A stretch of 8,144 nt of DNA from positions 1-8,144 of the forward strand of contig CALGAJ010000122.1 in NCBI GenBank assembly GCA_937951975.1, given 5' to 3'. Of the stretch, positions 1 to 6,074 are shown piece after piece; within the stretch, counting starts at the first letter, position 1, and every line of letters begins with the position of its first letter. The notes beneath the pieces are model-generated. The model had not been told where the DNA came from and did no database searches. It saw only the letters and a list, made by a program, of their open reading frames with translations. The position numbers and the translations under genes were made by a program. The DNA is from an uncultured Desulfotignum sp. GTDB lineage: Bacteria > Desulfobacterota > Desulfobacteria > Desulfobacterales > Desulfobacteraceae.

Positions 1-1176
1 CAGTGGCTGGCCAAGGATGTGGATGACGAGGACATGGTGGTGGACGCCCATGACCCGAACAAAAAACACCGGCCCATGATGACCACGGCGGACCTGTCTT
101 TGAAGTTTGACCCGGTGTATGAAAAGATCGCCCGGCGCTACCTGGAAAACCCGGAAGAATTTGCCGATGCCTTTGCCAGGGGCTGGTTCAAGCTGACCCA
201 CCGGGATATGGGACCGAAATCCCGGTACCTGGGGCCGGAAGTGCCGGCCGAGGAACTGATCTGGCAGGATCCCATGCCTGAGGTGGATCATGACCTGATC
301 GATGCGGCCGACATTGCCGATCTCAAGGCCAAAATTCTGGCAACCGGCCTGCCCGTGTCCCGGCTGGTTTATACGGCCTGGTCCGCGGCTTCCACTTTCC
401 GGGGATCGGATTTCCGGGGCGGGGCCAACGGGGCCCGCATCCGTCTGGCCCCCCAGAAAGACTGGGAAGTCAACCAGCCCGACCAGCTGGCCAAAGTGCT
501 CAAGGCCCTGGAAGAAGTCCAGGGGGCGTTCAACAAAGCCCAGACCGGCAACAAAAAAGTGTCTCTGGCGGATTTGATCGTTCTGGGCGGCTGCGCTGCC
601 GTGGAACAGGCCGCAAAGAACGCCGGGTATGATGTCACCGTGCCCTTTGCCCCGGGACGCACCGATGCCACGGATGCGCAGACCGATGCGGATTCTTTTT
701 CCGTGCTGGAACCCAAAGCGGATGCATTCCGCAACTATCTTAAAGCAAAATTCACGGTCAAGGCGGAAGAACTCATGATTGACCGGGCTCAGCTTCTGAC
801 GCTGACGGCCCCGGAAATGACTGTGCTGGTGGGCGGCCTGCGGGTGTTGAACGCCAACTTTGATCAGTCTGCCCACGGGGTGTTCACGGACAAACCGGAA
901 ACCCTGACCCATGACTTTTTCGTGAACCTGATGGATATGGGAACTCAATGGTCGGCGGTGTCGGAAGATGAAGACCTGTTTGAGGGCCGGGACCGGAAAA
1001 CCAAAGAAAAGAAATGGACCGCCACCCGGGTGGACCTGATCTTTGGCGCCAACTCCCAGCTCCGGGCTTTGGCCGAAGTCTATGCCTGCAAAGATGCCGG
1101 AGAAAAGTTTGTGACCGATTTTGTGGCGGCCTGGGACAAGGTCATGAATCTGGACCGGTTCGATCTGGCCAAATAA
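1..1176 (+). CDS. katG: catalase-peroxidase KatG, C-terminal part (5' truncated by window edge)
   Basis: Haem enzyme that dismutates hydrogen peroxide and also has peroxidase activity; normally a cytoplasmic dimer or tetramer of about 720-740 residues. The reading frame is open from base 1 and gives 391 residues, so roughly the second half is visible. It holds the end of the N-terminal catalytic domain and the whole C-terminal domain. The visible residues match KatG very closely: the segment DAHDPNKKHRPMM, then TADLSLKFDP (Asp31 of the fragment, matching the Asp that hydrogen-bonds the proximal His/Trp pair), LTHRDMGPKSRYLGPEVP (Arg75, matching the mobile Arg of the Met-Tyr-Trp adduct system), STFRGSDFRGGANGARIRLAPQKDWEVNQP, and the C-terminal end KVMNLDRFDLAK. 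The haem-binding His and the Met-Tyr-Trp cross-link residues lie upstream, outside the window. The stop is TAA at 1174-1176, followed by an intrinsic terminator. There is no frameshift or stop in the visible part. Identification is essentially certain. Confidence 0.97.
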   Translation, partial: QWLAKDVDDEDMVVDAHDPNKKHRPMMTTADLSLKFDPVYEKIARRYLENPEEFADAFARGWFKLTHRDMGPKSRYLGPEVPAEELIWQDPMPEVDHDLIDAADIADLKAKILATGLPVSRLVYTAWSAASTFRGSDFRGGANGARIRLAPQKDWEVNQPDQLAKVLKALEEVQGAFNKAQTGNKKVSLADLIVLGGCAAVEQAAKNAGYDVTVPFAPGRTDATDAQTDADSFSVLEPKADAFRNYLKAKFTVKAEELMIDRAQLLTLTAPEMTVLVGGLRVLNANFDQSAHGVFTDKPETLTHDFFVNLMDMGTQWSAVSEDEDLFEGRDRKTKEKKWTATRVDLIFGANSQLRALAEVYACKDAGEKFVTDFVAAWDKVMNLDRFDLAK

Positions 1177-1220
1177 ACCTCTGAACCGCGTCCTGTTCCA
1201 TTGACGCGATTGTCTGATGC

Positions 1221-1265
1221 AAAGCGCGGCGTTTCCATAGATTCGGAGGCGCCGCGCTTTTTGTT
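1221..1265 (+). terminator. Rho-independent terminator of katG
   Basis: A perfect 11-bp inverted repeat (AAAGCGCGGCG at 1221-1231 and CGCCGCGCTTT at 1250-1260) can be extended inward by five more pairs, two of them G-U, to an 8-nt loop. It runs into a T-rich tract ending at 1265. It lies 44 nt after the katG stop. The T tract is on the plus strand only, so it should end katG transcripts but is not a canonical terminator for the converging minus-strand cluster. The rest of the convergent gap, 1266-1336, shows no further structure I trust. Confidence 0.88.
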
Positions 1266-1336
1266 TGATCGCCAGCCACCCTGGTTTCAGAGGATATCAT
1301 CAAGGTTGGTCATGAATGACAGACATTGAACCGGAA

Positions 1337-2329
1337 TCAGATCACGATTCGCTGCCCCACCTTGACATCCACATACGCGGAGCCGAATGCCTGCCGGAAC
1401 CGGTCAATGGCCCAGTCCGAGGTGTCGTGGGGAGACAATGCCACCATGCGGGGGGATACCTGCTGGATGGCGGCAATGGCGTTTTCCACATCAGGTTCCC
1501 GGATTCCCTGCCACGGCGGGGTGTCAGATCCCACAATGCGCTGGATATTGACGGGGCCCAGCATGATCCGGCCCCCGTTCACCGGATAATGAAGCCCGCC
1601 CACAATCCCGTAGATGGGTTCGTCAAACAGCGCCTTTGTCCGATCGATGATCCGCTCGATGGTCTGGTGGCCGCAGCCGACAATCAGGACAATCCCCTTG
1701 CCTTTGACATGAACCGCCAGGGCATTCTCCAGGGTGCGGCCCATCAGGAACAGGTACCGGGGAATCGTGCCGATACTGAAAATGCCGGGTTTCAATCCCA
1801 TGGGATCAGAAACCACCCTGGCATCAGCACTGGGGTTCCATTTTGATCCGGTGACCGGGGCCGGTGCATAAATGGGAATGTCCGGCAGCGGCACCGGCCC
1901 CCGGGACAGACTGAAGGTGTGTGTCTTCTGTTCTGCCATGCCGCCCACATGATCCAGGTGCAGGTGGCTGAAAAAAAGCATGTCCATATCGGACATGGAA
2001 ATGCCCAGCTTTTCCATGTTGTGAAGCAACGGAGACGGATGGGCCTTTTCTTTGTTGAATCCGCAATCCATCAGAATGGTGGTGTCATCAGCCTTGATGA
2101 GATAAGACACCCCGGGTTCGGTTTTCAAAGAGGGGTCTGCCGCATAAAAATCCACCAGCGGAAGAATGGTCACCTGGTTGACGGCTCCCGGCGAAGGGAT
2201 CTGATGGATCTGCGTGCCTGCGATCTCTGCTTCCGCCCGGCGCTTTCCTTTTTTCAGCTGAAACACTTTTCCCGCCAACAATAAAACCGCAGCCAACAGC
2301 AATACCAGGAAAAAATACAATAGGGTCAT
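1337..2329 (-). CDS. membrane-anchored metallo-beta-lactamase-fold hydrolase (COG1237-like)
   Basis: 330-residue protein of the metallo-beta-lactamase superfamily. Residues 2-20 are a single hydrophobic helix with no charges, followed by a basic stretch (K21 to R31). By the positive-inside rule this suggests an anchor with the catalytic domain in the cytoplasm. The MBL metal motif SHLHLDHVGG sits at 121-130 (His122, His124, Asp126, His127), with further candidate ligands at GCGH (His221), GGLHYP (His247) and SPHDTSD (His301). The order HxHxDH, then GCxH, then GGxH resembles the COG1237 group, which includes archaeal enzymes annotated as dihydropterin-ribofuranosylaminobenzene-phosphate synthase-like. 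That is a family resemblance, and the substrate here is unknown. The ATG at 2329 has AAAGGA six bases upstream. It is the last gene of the minus-strand cluster, 19 nt after the flavoprotein gene. The fold is near certain; the family assignment is moderate. Confidence 0.88.
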   Translation of the reverse strand: MTLLYFFLVLLLAAVLLLAGKVFQLKKGKRRAEAEIAGTQIHQIPSPGAVNQVTILPLVDFYAADPSLKTEPGVSYLIKADDTTILMDCGFNKEKAHPSPLLHNMEKLGISMSDMDMLFFSHLHLDHVGGMAEQKTHTFSLSRGPVPLPDIPIYAPAPVTGSKWNPSADARVVSDPMGLKPGIFSIGTIPRYLFLMGRTLENALAVHVKGKGIVLIVGCGHQTIERIIDRTKALFDEPIYGIVGGLHYPVNGGRIMLGPVNIQRIVGSDTPPWQGIREPDVENAIAAIQQVSPRMVALSPHDTSDWAIDRFRQAFGSAYVDVKVGQRIVI

Positions 2330-2335
2330 GCTTGT

Positions 2336-2341
2336 TCCTTT
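2336..2341 (-). promoter_or_regulatory. Shine-Dalgarno of the MBL-fold gene
   Basis: AAAGGA on the minus strand, with a 6-nt spacer to the ATG at 2327-2329. It lies in the 19-nt gap after the preceding stop, so the gene has its own initiation signal. Confidence 0.7.
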
Positions 2342-2348
2342 GTGAACA

Positions 2349-3320
2349 TCACAGCATGGCCGTCAGCCGGTTCTCAATGATCTGTCTGGCTTCCGCCATG
2401 ATCCGGTCCAGCAGTTCCTTGCATGTGGGGATGTCATGAACCAGGCCGGCCACCATGCCGCAGGACCACACACCGGACTCCATGTCCCCCTGCTGCATGA
2501 TCCTGGGGTAAACGCCCGCCACTTCTTCCATGATATCTTCAAACTTCAGGCTGCTGCCCAGTGAGGCCTCTTTTTCCAGCAGTTTCTGGGCCGCGGCATT
2601 GTTCAGGACCCGCTCGGTATTGCGTAACGGCCGCATGACAAGACGCGTATCGGTTTCACTTGCCTGGACGATCGCCTGTTTGACATTGTCGTGCACGGGC
2701 GCTTCTTTGGTGGCAATGAACCGTGTGCCCATGTTGATCCCGTCGGCGCCCAAAGCCAGGGCCGCCACCAGGCTTCTGGCATCCGCCATGCCCCCGGACG
2801 CCACAAACGGAATGGTCAGCTCCTCGGCTGCCCGGGGCAGCAGCACCATGTTGGGGATATCATCTTCGCCCGGATGGCCCCCGCATTCAAACCCGTCCAC
2901 CGAGACCGCGTCACATCCGATTTTTTCCGCCTTGACCGCGTGCCGCACCGATGTGCATTTGTGAATGACCTTGACACCGGCTTCTTTTAAATACGGCAGG
3001 TACGGCTCCGGGTTCCGGCCCGCGGTTTCAACAATCTTTATTCCGTTGTCGATAATCGCCTTGATATACCCGGGATAGTCCGGCGAGGTCACGGTGGGCA
3101 GAAAGGTCAGGTTCACCCCGACCGGTTTGTCCGTCATGTCTTTGCACCGCTTGATTTCGTTGTCCAGGTCCTTCGGCGTTTTCTGGGTCAGCCCCGTAAT
3201 GATGCCCAGACCGCCGGCATCGGACACGGCCGCCGCCAGCTCGGCAAACCCGACATAGTGCATCCCCCCCTGGATGATGGGGTGCTGGATGCCGAACAAC
3301 TCCGTGATTCTTGTTTTCAT
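2349..3320 (-). CDS. FMN-dependent nitronate monooxygenase / 2-nitropropane dioxygenase-family oxidoreductase
   Basis: 323-residue TIM-barrel flavoprotein of the nitronate monooxygenase (NMO) family, which also holds enoyl-ACP reductase FabK. Visible family features, numbered from the chosen ATG, are: the N-terminal FGIQHPIIQGGM segment at about 9-20, which contributes to FMN binding; GGLGIITG at about 36-43; VNLTFLP at about 69-75; the signature DGFECGGHPGED at 142-153, whose His149 occupies the place of the family's catalytic histidine; and the phosphate-binding VASGGMADARSLVAALALGADGINMGTRF at about 173-201. Length is normal for the family. NMOs oxidise alkyl nitronates, but many bacterial members have unknown substrates, so a literal nitronate function is only a default. 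I chose the ATG at 3318-3320 because AGGAG lies 5 nt upstream. The alternative GTG at 3324-3326 abuts that Shine-Dalgarno. The upstream SDH stop is only 2 nt away, which suggests translational coupling. Confidence 0.9.
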   Translation of the reverse strand: MKTRITELFGIQHPIIQGGMHYVGFAELAAAVSDAGGLGIITGLTQKTPKDLDNEIKRCKDMTDKPVGVNLTFLPTVTSPDYPGYIKAIIDNGIKIVETAGRNPEPYLPYLKEAGVKVIHKCTSVRHAVKAEKIGCDAVSVDGFECGGHPGEDDIPNMVLLPRAAEELTIPFVASGGMADARSLVAALALGADGINMGTRFIATKEAPVHDNVKQAIVQASETDTRLVMRPLRNTERVLNNAAAQKLLEKEASLGSSLKFEDIMEEVAGVYPRIMQQGDMESGVWSCGMVAGLVHDIPTCKELLDRIMAEARQIIENRLTAML

Positions 3321-3322
3321 GG

Positions 3323-4645
3323 TCACTCCTGAGATGTGGTGTTTTCGATCATTTTAATACCCAGTCCCGCCAGCCCGGCAAGCACGGGTTCGTATATCTC
3401 CTTTTTAATGGGGATCTGCACCCCGGTCATGTTGATCCGGCCTTCTGCCATCAGTTTGATGCCGATCCCCAGAGGCAGGCTCACGGTCCTTGACATGGAG
3501 GAATCCCCATGGGGAATTCCATAATCGATCAGGGTGGATGTGGTGGTGGACATGGAACCGTCTGCATGTTCAATGACAAAGGTGTGGCGCATCAAAAGCA
3601 TGTCCTTTTCCCCCGGCTTGTAAGACATTTTTCTCAAAAACGTGTCGGAGAGAATATCCAGACGGTTGTCAAAGTGCGGCAGCCGGGCATCGTCAAACAA
3701 TCCCAGCCATTCCAGGTTCTGGATCACAAAATGGTCTTTATCCAGCCCGACCTTTTTTGCCACCGCCCCCATGACATCGCTGTCCCTGTCGGTTCCGGCA
3801 ATGTCCGCCATCATCTGCCGGTAGGACATTTCCGGCAGTTTCGGGTCCGGGGTGTCATCAACAAGTCCTAAATCCACTATTTTTTTAAGGGTGTCGCACC
3901 AGCCGATATTGCGGTAGGTCCCCCTCATGACGGTCTGTGCATCCTTGAGCCCGTAAATGTCTTTGTAGGGGAGTGAATCGCGGTTGGGATACACTTCGAA
4001 TTTACCGATTCCCTCGACGGTTTCGATCCGGTAATTCAAAAACAAGTCCTGGCCGCTGATATTGATTTCATTGCCGTTTTCGAGGAACCGTGCGGCATTT
4101 TTCGAAGCCAGCACGACGCCTTTGGGACTCCAGGAAAATTTGTAGCCAAACGGGTTGTCATTGTCCTCAGGCGCGGGCAGCCCCCCGCAGATGGAGTAAA
4201 AATGACGGATTTTACCACCCCTGTCATGGACGGCATCGATGATTTTCATGGCGGACATATGGTCCATACCGGGGTCCACACCGATCTCGTTGAGAAACAG
4301 CAGGTTTTTTTCCTTAACCGCTTTGTCCATTTTTTTCATATCCTCGCTGACATAGGAGGTGGTGGCCATGGGTTTGTTGTAGCGAAGACAGGTGTTAGCC
4401 ACAAGGATGTGATGGGTCCAGGGCAGCAGACTGACAATGATGTCATTTTCTTTCACCAGCGTATCCAGGGCCTGCTGGTCTTCCGCCAGAAACGGCAGGG
4501 CCTTTCCGTTATCAAATCCCTTAACGATCTGTTTTGCCTTTTCCACGGTACGGGATGCCACTGTGACGTTGAATCCGTTTTCCAGTAAAAACACGGCCCC
4601 GGGTTTGCAGACAAGCCCGGCACCCAGTATCAGAATTTTTTTCAT
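3323..4645 (-). CDS. saccharopine dehydrogenase (NADP+, L-glutamate-forming), LYS9/AASS-SDH type
   Basis: 440-residue enzyme that interconverts saccharopine and 2-aminoadipate 6-semialdehyde plus glutamate; expected to be cytoplasmic. It opens with a Rossmann nucleotide motif, ILILGAGLVCKP (4-15), then SLLPWTHH (72-79). Strong LYS9 and AASS signatures follow: NEIGVDPGMDHM (119-130), CGGLPAPEDNDNPFGYKFSWSPKGV (153-177), YPNRDS (219-224), TVMRGTYRNIGW (238-249), LEWLGLF (311-317) and GEKDMLLMRH (345-354). The ending IKKEIYEPVLAGLAGLGI matches the C-terminal end of AASS. Length equals the usual single-domain enzyme, and the frame is uninterrupted. The ATG at 4643-4645 has AAGGAG upstream with a 10-nt spacer. 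It lies 14 nt downstream of the LKR-like gene, and its stop almost touches the flavoprotein start. With the adjacent LKR it should form the saccharopine route. The physiological direction (lysine breakdown or synthesis) cannot be read from the sequence; breakdown is the usual role of LKR/SDH pairs. Confidence 0.94.
   Translation of the reverse strand: MKKILILGAGLVCKPGAVFLLENGFNVTVASRTVEKAKQIVKGFDNGKALPFLAEDQQALDTLVKENDIIVSLLPWTHHILVANTCLRYNKPMATTSYVSEDMKKMDKAVKEKNLLFLNEIGVDPGMDHMSAMKIIDAVHDRGGKIRHFYSICGGLPAPEDNDNPFGYKFSWSPKGVVLASKNAARFLENGNEINISGQDLFLNYRIETVEGIGKFEVYPNRDSLPYKDIYGLKDAQTVMRGTYRNIGWCDTLKKIVDLGLVDDTPDPKLPEMSYRQMMADIAGTDRDSDVMGAVAKKVGLDKDHFVIQNLEWLGLFDDARLPHFDNRLDILSDTFLRKMSYKPGEKDMLLMRHTFVIEHADGSMSTTTSTLIDYGIPHGDSSMSRTVSLPLGIGIKLMAEGRINMTGVQIPIKKEIYEPVLAGLAGLGIKMIENTTSQE
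3326..3330 (-). promoter_or_regulatory. Shine-Dalgarno deciding the flavoprotein start
   Basis: AGGAG on the minus strand, 5 nt before the ATG at 3318-3320. It sits in the last codons of the SDH gene and directly precedes that gene's TGA stop (3323-3325). Its position makes ATG 3320 the start and rules against the GTG at 3326, which uses its last base. Confidence 0.8.
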
Positions 4646-4655
4646 TGGAACGGGT

Positions 4656-4661
4656 CTCCTT
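4656..4661 (-). promoter_or_regulatory. Shine-Dalgarno of the saccharopine dehydrogenase gene
   Basis: AAGGAG on the minus strand, 10 nt before the ATG at 4645. It overlaps the TAA stop (4660-4662) of the LKR-like gene, so termination and re-initiation may be coupled. Confidence 0.72.
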
Positions 4662-5961
4662 AAATATATTTTTTCATGTAGGTGTAGTCCTGGGTCAAGG
4701 TGCCGTTGTGCAGGATCAGGGCTTTTTTAATGGGGAACGGCAGGGCCAGGTCCTCAAAGGATCTGGAAAAATCGGCACTGACGATATCATCGGCAAATGT
4801 CTTGAGTACATTGGAAAAAAACATGGACGCCTCTCTGGGAAATTCACACGGCAGGTTGTCAATGGCCATGACGGTGATGCCGTTTTCTTTGATGCCGTCT
4901 TCAAAGGCATCAGTTCCCGGAAAATAGGTAAAACAGGCATGGTCCGGCATTGTGGCGGCACGGGTAATCTCGATGGAGCCTTCGATATCGCAGGAGATGT
5001 CCCCGATGACCGACAGGCAGAAGGGAGATCCGGCGGCATGCTGCGCTTTTAAAAACGATTTGGTCACCAGGCGCGGATATTTTTCAGTCCAGTAGATGCA
5101 GTTGACCAGGATGTCCAGATCCGGGAGAAATTGTTCCATCACGGAGCGGTATTTTTCCGGGTGGTCATAATATTCCTGCAGATCGAACGGGCCGGAAACC
5201 GGGGCCACAAGATCCTGTTCCCTGAAAACGACTTTGTACAGGTGATGCGTGTCCGGATCTGCCTGCTGCCGGATATGCGGTATCTGGTCCGGTGAAATGG
5301 TTTTCACCGGCAGCAGATCAAAAATCTCCTGGGCCCCCCTGGAAACGTTGCCATACCCGGCAAATCCGACAATCAACGGACACAACGCCGGCGGCAGGCC
5401 CTGTTCTGAGATGGTTTGCCCGATTTCCCGGATACGGGTTTTGGCATCATCCAGGTCATCATAGGCAAACGCCTGTTTGATATGTGCCAGTTCAGACGCG
5501 ATGTGTTTGATTTTCATTTTTTGGGCATAGGCAAACAAGGTCTCGATCACGCCGGCATACCCGGCATGGGCCCCGAAAAAAATCAGGCGCTGGTTTTTTT
5601 CGTCCACGATCCGTTCATAATCGATGAGGTTGCATCCCAGTTCCATCAACCGCCGCAGCATATCCATATTGTACGGCTGTCCTTTGATGGTGTGGGAGAA
5701 ATAGACATAGGTCTTGTTTTTCTCCAGAAGTTTAGTGGGGATTTCCTTGACAGCAAAGACAGTATCAGCGCTGGATAGATCCTCGGCCACAGTGGCACCG
5801 GCCTGCCTGAACGCATCATCCGGATAGATCCTGAGCTCGGACGGCTGAACCACCGCCGTGATGCCGAATTTTTCTTTCAACTGTTTCAGGTCTTCCGGGA
5901 TCAGCGGGACCCGCCGCTCCCACTTGTTTTTATCTTCCCGCCGTATTCCCAGTATTTTCAT
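4660..5961 (-). CDS. lysine-ketoglutarate reductase (LKR)-like saccharopine dehydrogenase, lysine-forming
   Basis: 433-residue protein matching the N-terminal LKR domain of eukaryotic AASS along its whole length. The expected reaction is lysine + 2-oxoglutarate + NAD(P)H to saccharopine. Visible signatures, numbered from the chosen ATG, are: GIRREDKNKWERRVPL (4-19) and QPSELRIYPDDAF (39-51) in the alanine dehydrogenase/PNT-like N domain; AVKEIP with Lys72; and YFSHTIKGQ with His90. Lys72 and His90 lie where the yeast Lys1 catalytic Lys77 and His96 fall. NLIDYERI (111-118) and a nucleotide-binding FAGYGNVSRGAQ (200-211) follow, then YWTEKYPRL (290-298), GDISCDIEGSIE (320-331) and IDNLPCEFPREAS (367-379). 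The end, NGTLTQDYTYMKKYI, stops where the AASS linker to SDH begins. I chose the ATG at 5961 because AAAAGGA lies 5 nt upstream and the protein then begins directly on the first beta strand. An in-frame TTG at 5997 would add 12 unlikely residues. First gene of the cluster. Simpler alanine dehydrogenase-like relatives are a remote alternative. Confidence 0.92.
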   Translation of the reverse strand: MKILGIRREDKNKWERRVPLIPEDLKQLKEKFGITAVVQPSELRIYPDDAFRQAGATVAEDLSSADTVFAVKEIPTKLLEKNKTYVYFSHTIKGQPYNMDMLRRLMELGCNLIDYERIVDEKNQRLIFFGAHAGYAGVIETLFAYAQKMKIKHIASELAHIKQAFAYDDLDDAKTRIREIGQTISEQGLPPALCPLIVGFAGYGNVSRGAQEIFDLLPVKTISPDQIPHIRQQADPDTHHLYKVVFREQDLVAPVSGPFDLQEYYDHPEKYRSVMEQFLPDLDILVNCIYWTEKYPRLVTKSFLKAQHAAGSPFCLSVIGDISCDIEGSIEITRAATMPDHACFTYFPGTDAFEDGIKENGITVMAIDNLPCEFPREASMFFSNVLKTFADDIVSADFSRSFEDLALPFPIKKALILHNGTLTQDYTYMKKYI

Positions 5962-5966
5962 TTCAA

Positions 5967-5973
5967 TCCTTTT
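5967..5973 (-). promoter_or_regulatory. Shine-Dalgarno deciding the LKR start
   Basis: AAAAGGA on the minus strand with a 5-nt spacer to the ATG at 5959-5961. It supports this start over the TTG at 5995-5997, which has no comparable purine tract in front. Confidence 0.75.
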
Positions 5974-5978
5974 CCAAC

Positions 5979-6007
5979 CATATGTGTTTATCAGCAATGT
6001 AAGTCAA
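5979..6007 (-). promoter_or_regulatory. candidate proximal sigma-70 promoter of the LKR-SDH cluster
   Basis: On the minus strand, TTGACT (complement at 6002-6007), a 17-nt spacer and CATATG (5979-5984). The -35 is 5/6 and the -10 only 3/6 to consensus. Transcription would start within the Shine-Dalgarno region and leave a very short leader, so this is the weaker of two candidates. Confidence 0.22.
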
Positions 6008-6019
6008 CTCAAGCTTGTA

Positions 6020-6048
6020 TGTGTAACAAATAAAAATATCTTGTTCAA
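6020..6048 (-). promoter_or_regulatory. candidate distal extended -10 promoter of the LKR-SDH cluster
   Basis: On the minus strand, TTGAAC (complement at 6043-6048), a 17-nt AT-rich spacer, and TACACA (6020-6025) preceded by TGT, which fits the extended -10 pattern TGn. It would give a leader of about 50 nt. The 113-nt gap is clearly richer in A+T than the flanking genes, as expected of a promoter. A 10-bp palindrome, TTCAATTGAA (6044-6053), overlaps the -35 element and could be an operator. Matches are partial and unproven. Confidence 0.33.
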
Positions 6049-6074
6049 TTGAATTCTAATGCCGGGTCCCGTCT

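Noticed and set aside
369..734. 121-residue minus-strand open frame inside katG
   Set aside because: It lies opposite highly conserved KatG sequence and has low-complexity Ala/Ser/Pro composition with no family signature.
1316..1846. 176-residue plus-strand open frame opposite the MBL gene
   Set aside because: It is fully antisense to a gene with clear catalytic motifs, has no recognisable domain, and is typical of spurious open frames in GC-rich codons.
1979..1997. CATGTCC / GGACATG hairpin in the MBL gene
   Set aside because: It comes from the repetitive codons of Met-Ser-Asp-Met-Asp-Met. A 7-bp coding coincidence.
3500..3520. Near-perfect palindrome centred on CCCCATGGGG within SDH
   Set aside because: It encodes the conserved-looking GIPHGD segment and needs a 1-nt bulge. 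Codon choice explains it, and it lacks a T tract or regulatory context.
5962..6074. Possible lysine riboswitch ahead of the LKR gene
   Set aside because: The whole gap is 113 nt, too short for the usual lysine aptamer plus expression platform. I see no multi-helix junction and no terminator hairpin.
6061..6074. CCGGGTCCCG repeat just after the ATPase stop as a terminator
   Set aside because: The symmetric arms leave a loop of one or two bases and no U tract follows on the minus strand, so it cannot be a standard intrinsic terminator.
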